The notes under the pieces are model-generated. The model made no database searches. It was not told where the DNA came from and saw only the letters and a list, made by a program, of their open reading frames with translations. Positions 45,677-57,125 of a DNA stretch of 64,000 nt are shown in pieces; within the stretch, counting starts at the first letter, position 1; each line of letters opens with the position of its first letter. The translations under genes were made by a program, and so were the position numbers. Origin of the DNA: Litoditis marina (Eukaryota; Nematoda; Chromadorea; Rhabditida; Rhabditidae); NCBI GenBank assembly GCA_964036275.1, contig OZ038434.1, forward strand, positions 1,014,560 through 1,078,559. Reading direction: 5' to 3'.

Positions 45677-48673
45677 GAATAATGATTTGATCACTAGTGT
45701 CAGGCTAACAAGTCCAAAGTTGAGTTGTTCTCATGGTTGAAGGAATGACAACTGGGCGGGTCTAGAACATTGAGTAGATGGAAGATTGTGAGAAGGTAGG
45801 AAGGAAAATGACTTGAATTGGATCAGCAGTTTAATCTAAAGACAGTGTCGGTCCAGATATTAGATGATAGCCCATTGTGGCTAATGAATAAAAGGTGAGA
45901 CGAGATAGCCGGCGCTTTGGGGGAACACGTTTTTGCAGCAGCTCTTGTCTCGATTATCTCGTCTTGGTCAACGGGTTACGCGATCCGTCAGGCTAGTCAA
46001 ATCCATAACGAGTATCCCTAGTCAGATACCAGGACAGGAATAAACCGCTAATTGGGAACTGTTTCTTTTAGAGAGCAGTTCATCGCATTGAGATATACAC
46101 CAGTTCCATAGTGGTATGGTTATGTATGGGTAAGTATTTTTACCCTATCTAACAAATAGTTCATAATGGCGGGGTGTTATCCGAAAATCTGTTACAGTAT
46201 AAATTTTGCTTGTGGAATACACTGAATACTTTCGGGTGGTTGTAAATGTGTGAAAGGTAACTAAAGTGTGATCATGCAATACTGGACAGTCTTCTACGAA
46301 ACACGTTCAACTTGCTCGCGCTTGGCAGATATTCTACGTGGAGGATTAGTTAAAGAACAAATTAGATTGTCTCGGTAGTTGGTACATCTCTCTCGAGGTA
46401 CAGCTGAGTTACATATATGAAAATACACCCTCGCGGGAACTTGCCAAGTGCTAGTGCACGAAGCGCGCTCACGGCAAATACAGTTAAACGCGGGGTACGG
46501 TTAGACCCCAGCGAGGTCCAGTCGGGAAAGAAATGTTGCTCACGGTCGATGGGTAACTAGCGTGGTAGAAACTGTGAGAATGTCAGAATGGTATCCGGGA
46601 TGTGGGGCGGGAACTGGACGCTGGTTGATCACATTAAGACATTCGGCCGCGATAGCAGACATCCGAGAGTAATGGAAAACAAGTAGTAGGTGAATTCCGG
46701 CTCTAACCATCAACGTTATCGCACAAATCAGCCAGATTGTAGAAAGCAACTCACACTTGGCTGAACGTGATTAGGTGAAGAATAGATTATATTGATTATA
46801 ACTACGTTCTTCTTGCATCAATCATTAAATGCAACGTACCTAAGCTTGAGATCACCCCCACCCCCTCACCGCTACAAAACAGTGCTATTAGATGCTCGCA
46901 AATATTTCCCTATTTTCGCAATGAGGAAACAAGTAGTGGCAACCACAAATTAAGATTTTATATCGGTAATTGATAGTCAAATCTCTGGACGGCCTGGCCT
47001 GGAAGGCAGTTGGATAAGTGTGTGACTCGAATTGTGACGCGTATTTGATGTGATTTGGCGGTTAGTGAATGTGCGTAGGAAAGTGAGATCGGTGTGATCG
47101 ATAAGATGGTAAGCCGCCGACCAACCCGGCTGGCTACTACTCGGTCACGGAAGGAAAAACAAGTGATCGAGATATAGTAGACATCTCTCCTACTCAGACT
47201 CCTACAGTACACATTCAAAATTTTCAGTGACTATTTTATTAGTGCGAACCTCAACTTTTGTCGCCATATGCTTGGAACACTCTTCTTTATTAGAAGTCAG
47301 CTTCGAATGCTATAACAAAATGAACCTTTCCGATAACATTTACGTGATTCTAGGTCAACTCAAAGTTTTGTCATCATACTGTAGGAGTCTCAGTAGTCAG
47401 TAGGGTGCAAATACTATATATTTGAAACTCTAGGATGGATTAAGTTTCATTTAACCATCTGACATTCAATCCAATGATTTGCTACGTTAAATGCTATTGT
47501 TAGTTACATTGAAAGAAAAATGAACAAAATATCTTTCACAGATGCGCGAAATTACTTTAATTTGAATATTGTTTATCGGTTGATTTTAAAAGATGTTAAT
47601 TGGATTTCAAGTGTCAGCAGGATGAATAAGGAAGTTACGATAACATATGTGCAGTCGATTGTGAGTATTGGTTTGATGTTCCTAATTTGGCGACCCCCTT
47701 TCAAAGGCCACTCCTATATCGTATTATGCAGACATACATGACTGTTCTCAGGGAGATCCGGACAGGCCAAGTTGTTTGTTATGCGAATAGAGAGATAAGC
47801 GAACACATCAGGGCGAACCAAACAAGTTGCTATCGTAATCGCAGTAACAAATGGAATTAAACACATTCAGTATGATATAAGGTTGTTTTATAAGTGCATA
47901 GTTTGTTTGAGTTAGGGGGCAATGCTCGGAGAATGCTGTAAATTAGCTTCAATCGGTTGTGGCCAGCCTTTATAGGACTTTCGGTGGTTGCACTTGGGGT
48001 GAAAAAACTTGCCTGCGGTGACTTTTCCAATTCGCGTAAGCTCGTGTCGGGAGCTGTTTCTCGACAAAAAACAGGAAAGGTAGAGAGAAAACGAAGACGC
48101 GATATCCGTTTCGTGGAATTTCTTTCGAGAAAAAAAACAAGTGAGATAGCCGCCATTGTCTCTTTCATACATTTCGGATGTCTAGCCGTACTAGAGGTCA
48201 ACAACTATCACACATTCATAGCTGACTTTCCTTTTTCGTCCTCTTGCCCCCTCATCCCTCTCTCACTTCCTCCCACACACTACTCACGTTCTCTCTCTCT
48301 TGCTCTCCCCCTCTCTCTCTCCCTGAATGGATTAGTAGAACTTTGACCTTTTTGGTTTTTGGTCCTTCTGGCAGGGGCAATTTCACGGAGTTTCAGTAAC
48401 AATCTACTGGATAACCATGGCAGAACTTCCGATTTGAGCTTACGCAGCTGAGCCAATAAAAGTAACAGTTACGAAAAATTCGAGTTCACAAAATATAACA
48501 GAAAAGAAATACTAGTTCACGACATATCTCACTGTAACATCGATAGGCACCGAAATACCTCGGAGTGGAATCGAATGCCCGAACAAAAGGATGAAATAGT
48601 TCTATGATTTTTTGCGCTCACATGTTTGCGTCTATAAATTTAGCTAGTAGAAGTAGACATGGTTTATTTCTCT
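45677..48673. other. intergenic stretch between two minus-strand genes
   Basis: No exon recognised on either strand. The frames at 46540-46749 and 46958-47218 have no splice partners. A TC-rich run lies at 48286-48325. This interval should hold the dehydratase promoter (minus strand, near 45.7-46.5 kb) and the 3' UTR of the SWIP-10-like gene. Confidence 0.45.
48286..48325. repeat. TC-rich microsatellite
   Basis: TCTCTCTCTTGCTCTCCCCCTCTCTCTCTCC-like run in the flank downstream of the SWIP-10-like gene. Confidence 0.6.
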
Positions 48674-51600
48674 TCAACAACGGAACTTTTTTCTAATATT
48701 TGAGTCGACAGCAAAAGGAGGTCCGTGTCCGGGAACAATCCAGTTAGCTCCGCTGCAGATGAGTCGACGACGGACTTCTGATTGTTGATCCTGAAAGTGG
48801 GAAGGATTCAGGCGGTGTAGCGAGTGACCAAATCTTGATTGAAATTCAATCTTCACCCCGTCTTAGTCTACTAGTTTCAACCGAAAAGTAACGGAATCAA
48901 TCTACAACTACGGCAGGATGGGGCACACCGTATCAGCGTACTTCGGAAAGAGCCAACCCTTTCTATCAATTTCGGTCAACTGATCATTCATGGTGAGGTA
49001 TTCTAGTGCCTTGGAGAATGTTAAAAGCTGCGTTTAAATTTTACGTAGAAACCCACTTGACTTTTGTTTACAACATGGTATTGACAAAATTTGAGTTTGA
49101 TCAAACGGTGATCGCATGTTTTACAATGGAATTAGCCGCGATTATCTCAAATAGTTACCAGTCGTGGTCTGTCTTCGAAGAGAAACGGAGTATTATTTCT
49201 TTATCTTGTTTACCTCATGATGTTTATTTGTAACCAAAAGATCATACCTCATTTGCACTCAATGGTTGCCACATCATAGGATAATCTATGTCTTCCTTCC
49301 GTAGGAAAGTGTCACCTAAATAGGGCGGTGAAGTAAAGATGTTTGTGGTCTCGAGCGAAAAATAAAATACTAGCTAGGACTCCGGTTAAATACAGTAGAA
49401 TAACGATGTAATCAAAAAGTAAGAAGAAGTGTTATACTTTCAGAACATGGCGCATACATTTCTGGTTATTGTCCCTGTAGCTATTTCAATCAGTTGCATG
49501 AGAAAAAAATTTCATTCCTACTATAACTCCTACAGTATGAATGTAAAATTTGCGACTCATTCTCTGTTACGAAGAGTTTTTAGAAAGATTTCCGACAGAT
49601 TTGAAGAATTCCGAATGAGTACGGTAAGAGTGTCAGTAGTATTGATGTCGACTATACCTGCGACGACCACAGTGCCCATGGACTGTTCCCCCTTTACGAC
49701 GACGGCGATGTCTTCAGAAGAATGGCCGGCACAACGAATCAGATGCACATTTGACGTCAACTGATGGCGGTCCGACTAAAATCACAAAACATGTACTTTC
49801 AGGAAATAAAATGAAAGGTAAACATACAGTCATGAGAGTCGAATGTAAGCTTGTGTGCAAAGACTATACCTCGAAGAGTCCTGATAAATTGAAATGCGTG
49901 GCCTGATGCTGGTACCAGCCCTGAAAGAATATTACGAGAGTCGCTAGGTGTAGAGCAAAATGTCATTTTTATGCCATTCTGACGTGTTTGTAGTTTGATC
50001 CCCATCATTTTTTTTTTGGCCTGGTTCAAAATATATGCATGGTACAGTTACAAATTAGTCCGGATACCCACATTCTTATTTTCTTATGTTAAAATTCGTA
50101 GCATTTTTCTAAATGAACGCTACGCTACTTATTAAATTAATACACGGGGTTATTTTCTGACGTATTGTACACTTTTCGTGTAGGTTTCTCATGAGTTTTT
50201 TTTATAATTTTTCTCACGTCATGTACAACTAAAATGAGTCAAAATCGAATCTATGTACTTGGCAAGATGCGTTTCTCAAGCAGATGCAAATTAGTCGATA
50301 CCTGATAATGGGTTGCATCCGGGAAGTCATGAGTACCTCCCGAGTGGTCGGGGTGTCCGTGGGTGGTGACCACTATATCTATATTCGGAGGAGCCAAGCC
50401 AACATCGTCCAGTTCTGAATCGAGAATCGTTGTATAGGAATGTAATAAATGTTTGTTGTAGTTTGATACACGCCACAGTTGTCAAGTTTCGACTGAAACG
50501 GGTTCAAACTACAAACACAACGGAATACGACAACATACACCGTATAAGTCTGCGTTGTGAAGTAAGAACCGTATAGGCCCGTACAATCTATTATTCAGTT
50601 CAAACTTGTAAAATTATTGTTCTTCCGGGAATGCCTAGGGAAAACAAGGAAGTACGTTCCACCTCTTGCGTAAACACAACTTTCACGTAGTCATAGACAC
50701 TGAAAGTGCCGTATTAATACTGTAAGAGTATAAGTAGAAATGAAAGAGATTATGGATGAACTGACTGCTCAGTAGTAATGTGCGTCCGTTGATGTCCGTT
50801 CCGAGCCCGGTGTCTACCAGAATAATCCTTCCCTCGTCCTGAATCAGGGTCAGCGTGGCTATGAAGATGTAGCCACCGTCCTGCGACTGCTCCGCCGAAC
50901 CCTGTAGATGACATCTATTTATCTATTCTACACACTATTTTCAACGGGACGAGCAAAAAAGAGAAAGAGATGGCTATAAAAAGAGGAGAGCTCGACGCTG
51001 TACGCGGTGGTAGGATGCATTCAGTTAACGAGGCTGAAGGCTGAATTGTGCGGAGGGAGTTCGCTCTTTGCAAAGTAGCCTTACGGTGTATGTTGCCCCA
51101 CCATGGTGTGTTTGTAGTTTGGTCACCTTGTTTTTCGTTTGAGCTTGAGGAATTATGATGTATGTTCAGATCAAACTACAACGCGTATGACTGAAATTGA
51201 GTTGTGAATTGAAATTCCCTCGCTGTACGGTAAGTCGGCTTGTAAGCTTGCAACAAGTACGAAACCTTGAAAACTTCCTGAATATTGTGTTGACATCGTT
51301 TTAAACTAGTTTGTCTCTCTATTGTTGATTCTCAACTGCGTCGGACGCGGATTGATTATTTCTCCAGTTGTCATTTCACTCACATTTCTGAGAATCGTGA
51401 GCTTTGGAGGAGGTTTCGGCGGTTTTGTGACCACTTGATTTCTGACTGGTCTTTTATCTTTTGCATGTTTGATTTGCATCAGAATCGAGCTGAGTTGCTC
51501 GCTCAACTCTCTCATTTTGTGCTCCCAATCCTCTTTGCTCGGCTCTGAAATGAAGCGAATGTTTCTCACCATCCACAAAGCTGGATCGATTATCATTGTT

Positions 51601-54600
51601 ATAAAAACTGAAGTTGACATCGTGTATCTTATTCGTTATAGTTTCGTTATCCTTTGATCGTACGACAGAAACAACATTGTCTAGAATTTGACAAGACGAT
51701 TACTACTATTCAGGAGAAACACCTAAAATTACGTGTTCGTGCAGATCAATCAACCCAACTGAGCTGTGATTGTTTGGTTGTTAATTTATAGAGGGCTTAA
51801 TCCAGTTCTGAATAATTAAGCATAATAGTGTAGGAAAATAAAGGGGTTCACAGTTGATGTTGATATTTCCATAATTTCTCACCAGAAGTTACTTCGATTT
51901 CTTCACTTTCCAGTGTGTTTTCGGACGGTTCCATAGGTTCCCATTGGCCGATGGCAGACTGAAAGTTCACGATTAAGTTTTACAATTGTTCAGAGCAATT
52001 TGAATTAAAATGTGGAAAAAATCGACAGAATCTCTCAAAAAAAAACATCATTGTCAAAAATTTCATCCATCCTGCCTAAAAATGTCTTGGTCGAAGAAAG
52101 TTTTGTGTTGAAATCCGGAATTGTGTTGCAATTTTCACTCGATTTTCATTGAATTATCCAACTAAACTGTCTACCGTGGATTGTGCGTTGTGTTCCTTTG
52201 GTGGTGGTTCGAATGGTTTTTTCGAGTGGCTTGAATAGGACTTCCTGCGATCGATAAAACTCTGAAACAGTTTTTATTGAAAACTTAATGATATTTTCTG
52301 AACATAAAAGTTTTTCCCGCGTTCTTTTGACTTCATGTGAATACATCTATATAGGTGAGGACAATATCTGATCTGTACTTTGATCTGCATGCATGGCACA
52401 GTTTTCAAATTACGAATAAGATGCGACAGGATCAAACTACAAATACAGATGTTTGGATCGAGATACACAGTATCGACATAATCTTCCTTGATCGAACCAT
52501 AATATAGTTCTATGTAGTTCCACGAGTTAATCAAAGTTCGTATTGGTATATTCAACGTTCTGGATGACCTTTAGACTGTGACCGGAGTTCCTTGTTGTAG
52601 TTTGATCTCATACGTGCCATAATTTCCGATCTATGATCGAAAAACAGTGGGATAGAATTACAAACACAGCAGGGGGAAAGGCAACACATTAAATTCGTTG
52701 GTTTTGTAAGAGTTAACCTATACCTGAAATAATCCGGCCAATTCTTTGAAAGAACTGCTCGATGGCTGGTCCTCGACAGTCTGAAACTACTATTCGAGCT
52801 TATTATAGTTACAGTAATGATGTTTATTTCTTCAAATCAACGAACAAAATACCCTTGAATATTAGGAATCAACTGAGCCCTTGAAAGGATGGAGAAGTTG
52901 TAGAGAACTACGTCGTCTACGAAATAAGAGATACTACTATACCACTCGGAGTTCACATATGACTGATGAAGACTATACGCTCGAGAATAACACGTTCAAA
53001 ACAAAACTGCTTGGAATACTTTGATCTTGTTTCGGTACAGGGTTTTTAACGTTATTATTACGTTTACTGGCCTGAATTTTCCCTTCATTTTATTTCGTAT
53101 TCCAACTTTTGCTGAAAATAATGAAAATAAATCGAATTTCCGAGAAAGTGTTATATTTTGTGTAGAATAACATACTGTTGTGTACCTTGCTAGCCCGTTG
53201 GGCATTTGTCTTCTTTTTCGACTTTGTTTCTTCGTAATGTTGTCTTTTCGATGATGTTCTGGGTCTTACCAAATTAGAACCTCCAGAACTAGATCCATCC
53301 AGTGAATATTTCTGGAATAATGAGCAGAATAATAGTGGTCCATGAAGGCGTTTGCCTATATGGTGTGTGGTGTCCTTATCTTTAAAACATGTTTTCTAGA
53401 ACGAAACAAACCATCCCAAACAAAAAGTAGATGCGGGTGGAAATGTAAGCCAGACTACCTCATCATTCTTGGTACCTCGTGATTGAGGCTCCGGAGATAG
53501 TCAAAAATATCTTTCCATATTTCCACGAAGTGGGTCAGGCTTTATAATTGTGAACTGCGTCTGACTATGACGCCAGGGGAACATTTTTGGAGCACTTTTG
53601 TTTCTAATTTCCAACGATTTCCTCCGTTCTCTTGGAAATGAACGTAGCTGAGTTCTAGTTTAAACTCTATGCACGTCATTACTTCACCATTTCCGACCAA
53701 AATCAATAGGATCAAAGTACAATCACAGCGGGATAGAGCAAAGTGTACCGTATTGATATGTTTGTTCCAGCTCTTTGAAATACGAGTGAAACCTTAATAG
53801 ATGTCCCCACCGTTGTTTTGTACTGAATCTTCGGTCCTCGTTTGGTGTCGAATGTGGGTATATAAGAGGCGGGGGCAATAATGGAAGTCGGTACAATGAA
53901 CGACGTCGGTCCTTTCGGTTGCGGCGCTTTGTCGAAATACTGAAACAAAGCTCCAGTCTTTAATTTTCGTGTTCTTATATCTCTAGAGCTCGACGCAGAA
54001 ATGTCTAGGTGCCGAATGTCTAGGTGGTGAGTTCCTTCCCGAACCGACTCTTCCCGAACCAAAACCGAACCGATTCTTCCCGAATAGGGTTGTTAATCGC
54101 GTTGAAAATTTCGAGTTTTTCGAGTTTTCAAAAATTCGAGTTTTTCGAGTTTTCGAAAATTCGAGTTTTTCGAGTTTCGAGTTTTTCGAGTTTCCGATAT
54201 TTCGAGTTTTTCGAGTTTTTCGAGTTTTCGAAATTTCGAGTTTTTCGAGTTTCGAGTTTTTCGAGTTCTGAAATTTTCGAGTTTTTCGAGTTTCGAGTTT
54301 ATTTTTTAACAACCCTATTCCCGAACCAGTTGGTTCGTTCTAGAACCGAACCAAATTCAGGCAAACAAAGTTGGAACCGAACCAATCCATGTAATTGATG
54401 CTGAAATTGGTCGACTGCGTAACGTTCATTAGGGTTTGGTTCGGTTCGGTTCGGTTTCATGTCGGTTTGAGTACGCAAACAGTTCGGTTCCTTACCGAAC
54501 CAACTGGTTCGGGAAGAATCGGTTCGGTTTGGTTCGGAAAGAGTGGGTTCGGGAAGAAATTTGCCGCGTTATTCTACTAAAGGTAACTAGATCACGAATG

Positions 54601-55746
54601 TAGTTTTGTTGCGTATCATCTATATCTATACCCTATTTCCTGCTGTTTTCTACAAAACAAAGCAGCCTCCGAGCTAATCAGAGCCGCTCAATCGCAGCAG
54701 TCTCATGCGAACTCTCTGAAGTATGCTCACGTGAAGCTCTCATAAACACGATGAAATCGAGAATTGTAAACTATTGGCCGTGAGTCTTACCACTCCTCCG
54801 AGGGGAACCACACTTGGGTCATTTATATCGAGAAGTGGCGGTTCCTCGTCAAGAGATGGTTCCTTCTCCGTTAGCAGAAGATCTATGGGAAGACGGGACA
54901 CACTGCCGTGACCCTGCCAAAACACATTATTACAATCTCAGAAACATGTAAGCCTTAGTCTTCCGCGATGAGCAAGCCACGGGAGCTTATTTGGCATGAA
55001 CGTCTATTTTTCGGTTCTCTCTTCAATCCCTGAGATATCTGTTCAAGATTTTGTGAAAATATCACGTAAACAAACCTTTCCGCGAACAAAATCTTTCAGT
55101 AACTTCAACTCCCAGTCCTCTAGTTCACGAAGCGCTTCTTCATTCAACACTGTAAACAAATTATGGTGACTGGCAAAATGTCTGCAGGTAATGACCGCCA
55201 GTCTCACAAGTGAACAATGGGTTCAAAGTTCCCTAAACCACTGGAGCGGGTATTTTCCTGGATCAGTGTTTACCCGGAAATTTCCGCGACATCTCTTTTC
55301 CAAGAAATTTCCAGAAGTTATCTTTGAATTTTTCTGCCTTTTCCCTGTTTTTTTTTCTCCGAATTGCTTTAGTATTTGTGTTTGTAACTGCGAACGGTTT
55401 GTTTTGGTTCTTCGTGAATATAAAATCAGTCTATACCTAGCAACCTTTTGCAATCAACGAACACTTTGCCATAATCAAATCGGACAAAAAATCGGCTTTT
55501 CAGATCAATTACCACCATCAAAAGTTGGGTATACCATACTCGAATAGGTTTACTTGGACACCTACTCACAATATCTGTTTTGAATCGTTCGCGTAGTGGT
55601 GATATCGAATAATAGGAGAAATAATATTATTATCATAGTCTCATTCTCTGTTTGACGTATTTCTCCACTTTGCAAATATATTGGAACTTGATCTGGAATG
55701 TGCATTAGTGCGAGTAATTTCTCTTCGAATTTATCATATGTGAGCC
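48674..55746 (-). CDS. SWIP-10/MBLAC1-like metallo-beta-lactamase protein with long N-terminal extension (5' end missing)
   Basis: Fifteen minus-strand exons keep one frame for 542 residues: 55746-55570, 55149-55076, 54913-54791, 53939-53793, 53311-53186, 52780-52724, 52261-52175, 51958-51883, 51544-51384, 50901-50766, 50414-50302, 49920-49870, 49775-49658, 49315-49248, 48790-48674. The last ~220 residues form the hydrolase domain: RIILVDTGLGTD, VVTTHGHPDHSGG (HxHxDH metal site), VHLIRCAGHSSEDIAVVVKG (third His), TVVVAGDTFL (bridging Asp) and NWIVPGHGPPFAV (last His). MBLAC1 is reported as an RNA 3'-end endonuclease for histone mRNA; C. elegans SWIP-10 acts in glia to protect dopamine neurons. 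The N-terminal ~320 residues are charged and mostly low-structure (EEPPLLDINDPSVVPLGGV; KRQHYEETKSKKK), with a coiled-coil-like EDWEHKMRELSEQL. The first exon listed is less certain; the start codon was not found. Confidence 0.8.
54035..54560. repeat. inverted-repeat element with a CGAGTTTTT tandem core, in a SWIP-10-like intron
   Basis: Outer arms hold TTCCCGAACC/GGTTCGGGAA and CCGAACCA/TGGTTCGG words in opposite orientation. The centre (54103-54302) is an array of about twenty TTCGAGTTTTTCGAG-like units. GGGTTGTTAA and TTAACAACCC border the core as an inverted pair. Lys/Phe-rich open frames over the core are artefacts. CCGAACCAACC-type words near 24093-24123 look like a remnant of the same family. 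Confidence 0.65.
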
Positions 55747-55764
55747 CTAAGAAATGTGGGCACC

Positions 55765-55930
55765 AATTTTCTGCGATTGACTAGCTACAAAAGCGAAAGA
55801 GCATGGGGGTCAATGAGGCCGCAGACAGGCTGACACAGTCGGCGTTTCTTTGACCTGTACACTCTCTCTCTCTTCGAGGCCGCTACAAAAGTGGCTGGCC
55901 AAATAGCTGAGAATTGTCTGAGGAGAACAG
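55765..55930. repeat. uninterrupted copy of the repeat hit by the Penelope-like element
   Basis: Contains both the left half (TAGCTACAAAAGCGAAAGAG, TCAATGAGGCCGCAGACA, TGACCTGTACACTCT) and the right half (AAAAGTGGCTGGCCAAATAG) found apart at 13950-14035 and 16786-16880. The ends are imperfect inverted repeats (CTACAAAAGC / GCCACTTTTGTAGC). Confidence 0.65.
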
Positions 55931-56249
55931 CATCGAGCGATGGGAAGACGCCGTATCTAGAAGACCGACCCGGAACTATATTTTTGTCGATTATATATCC
56001 CTGTTAAATGTTAACCAGTACTTTGGGGAAGAGTTAAATTAGAAATTGTGGGATATTTTGTGGGAGAAGAAATGTGAAGAAATGAGAACTAAAGGAAAGT
56101 GGAAGATCTTCGATTTGGAATAGTGACAGTAATTGGGCAGGGTTGACCCATATTCTGACTAATTAAATAGTACTCGGAGGGGGGCCGGTTTCTCAGTTCA
56201 AGGAGAAGAATTCGGGAAAGAGAGAGGTAAAAGGGAAAGGTAGACGTAG

Positions 56250-56335
56250 AAGGGGGGGGGGGGGGAGGGAGTGAGAGGAGGGGGAGAGAGAGATAGATAG
56301 AGAGCAGCGAGTCAGAGACGACAACAGACCGAAAG

Positions 56336-56424
<89 letters not shown>

Positions 56425-56549
56425 TTGGGAAAGAGGAGCAGGAACCGATAGAGATAGAGAAAGAGAGAAAGAAATGGAGAGAGAGAGAAAGAGAGAGAGA
56501 AAGATAGAGAGAGAAAGATAGAGAGAGAAAGCGAGAGAGAGAGAGCGGA

Positions 56550-56619
<70 letters not shown>

Positions 56620-56650
56620 TAGAGAGAGAGCGAGAGAGAAAGAGAGAGAG
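56250..56650. repeat. (GA)n microsatellite with poly-G start
   Basis: A G run near 56253 followed by ~370 bases of AGAGAG, including two nearly pure blocks at about 56338-56410 and 56552-56613, interrupted by AGAAAGAGA variants. The 162-codon Ser/Leu frame over it is simple-sequence translation. Confidence 0.85.
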
Positions 56651-57125
56651 CGGGGGAGAGAAGCTTCAGATCAGTAGGCACATCATACTTCTTAGTTACA
56701 GAAAACCATTATGTTATTATGATGTTCTATTTCCTTTTTCATATCATAGCTTTCAAATAGAAGAGGCTCGCGCTTTCTCTGCCGAACGCAGCTCACAAAA
56801 GTAGGCGGAGCTTCAGTTGCAAGGGTTACACGCCGAGTGAATAAGTCGAGTAGCGGGATTAGCATTTCCAATCCATCGCAAAGTTACTATGAGTTCTCTG
56901 GTTATCTCTTTTCTCTAATTACACTATATCTCTTAAACGAAACCTAATCCTTCTGGTTGATTCTTTAATTTGTGATTTATTTGTTACCTTGTAACTCACT
57001 CTAATATTCGTTATGTTATGAACTAATTCAGTCTACGGATTGCTTACTGTTCAGTTTGATATCTTACAGGTTTTAAACCGAGCGACGGGGCAGCTCTGTT
57101 CGACTACCATCTTTATTAAACGATA

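Noticed and set aside
46540..47218. Two minus-strand frames between the dehydratase and SWIP-10-like genes
   Set aside because: No acceptor/donor pairs that connect them and no conserved motif.
53983..54398. Lys/Asn-rich and Phe/Ser-rich frames on the two strands
   Set aside because: Translations of the CGAGTTTTT tandem core of the element at 54035-54560.
56193..56681. 162-codon minus-strand frame rich in Ser and Leu
   Set aside because: It is the translation of a (GA)n tract.
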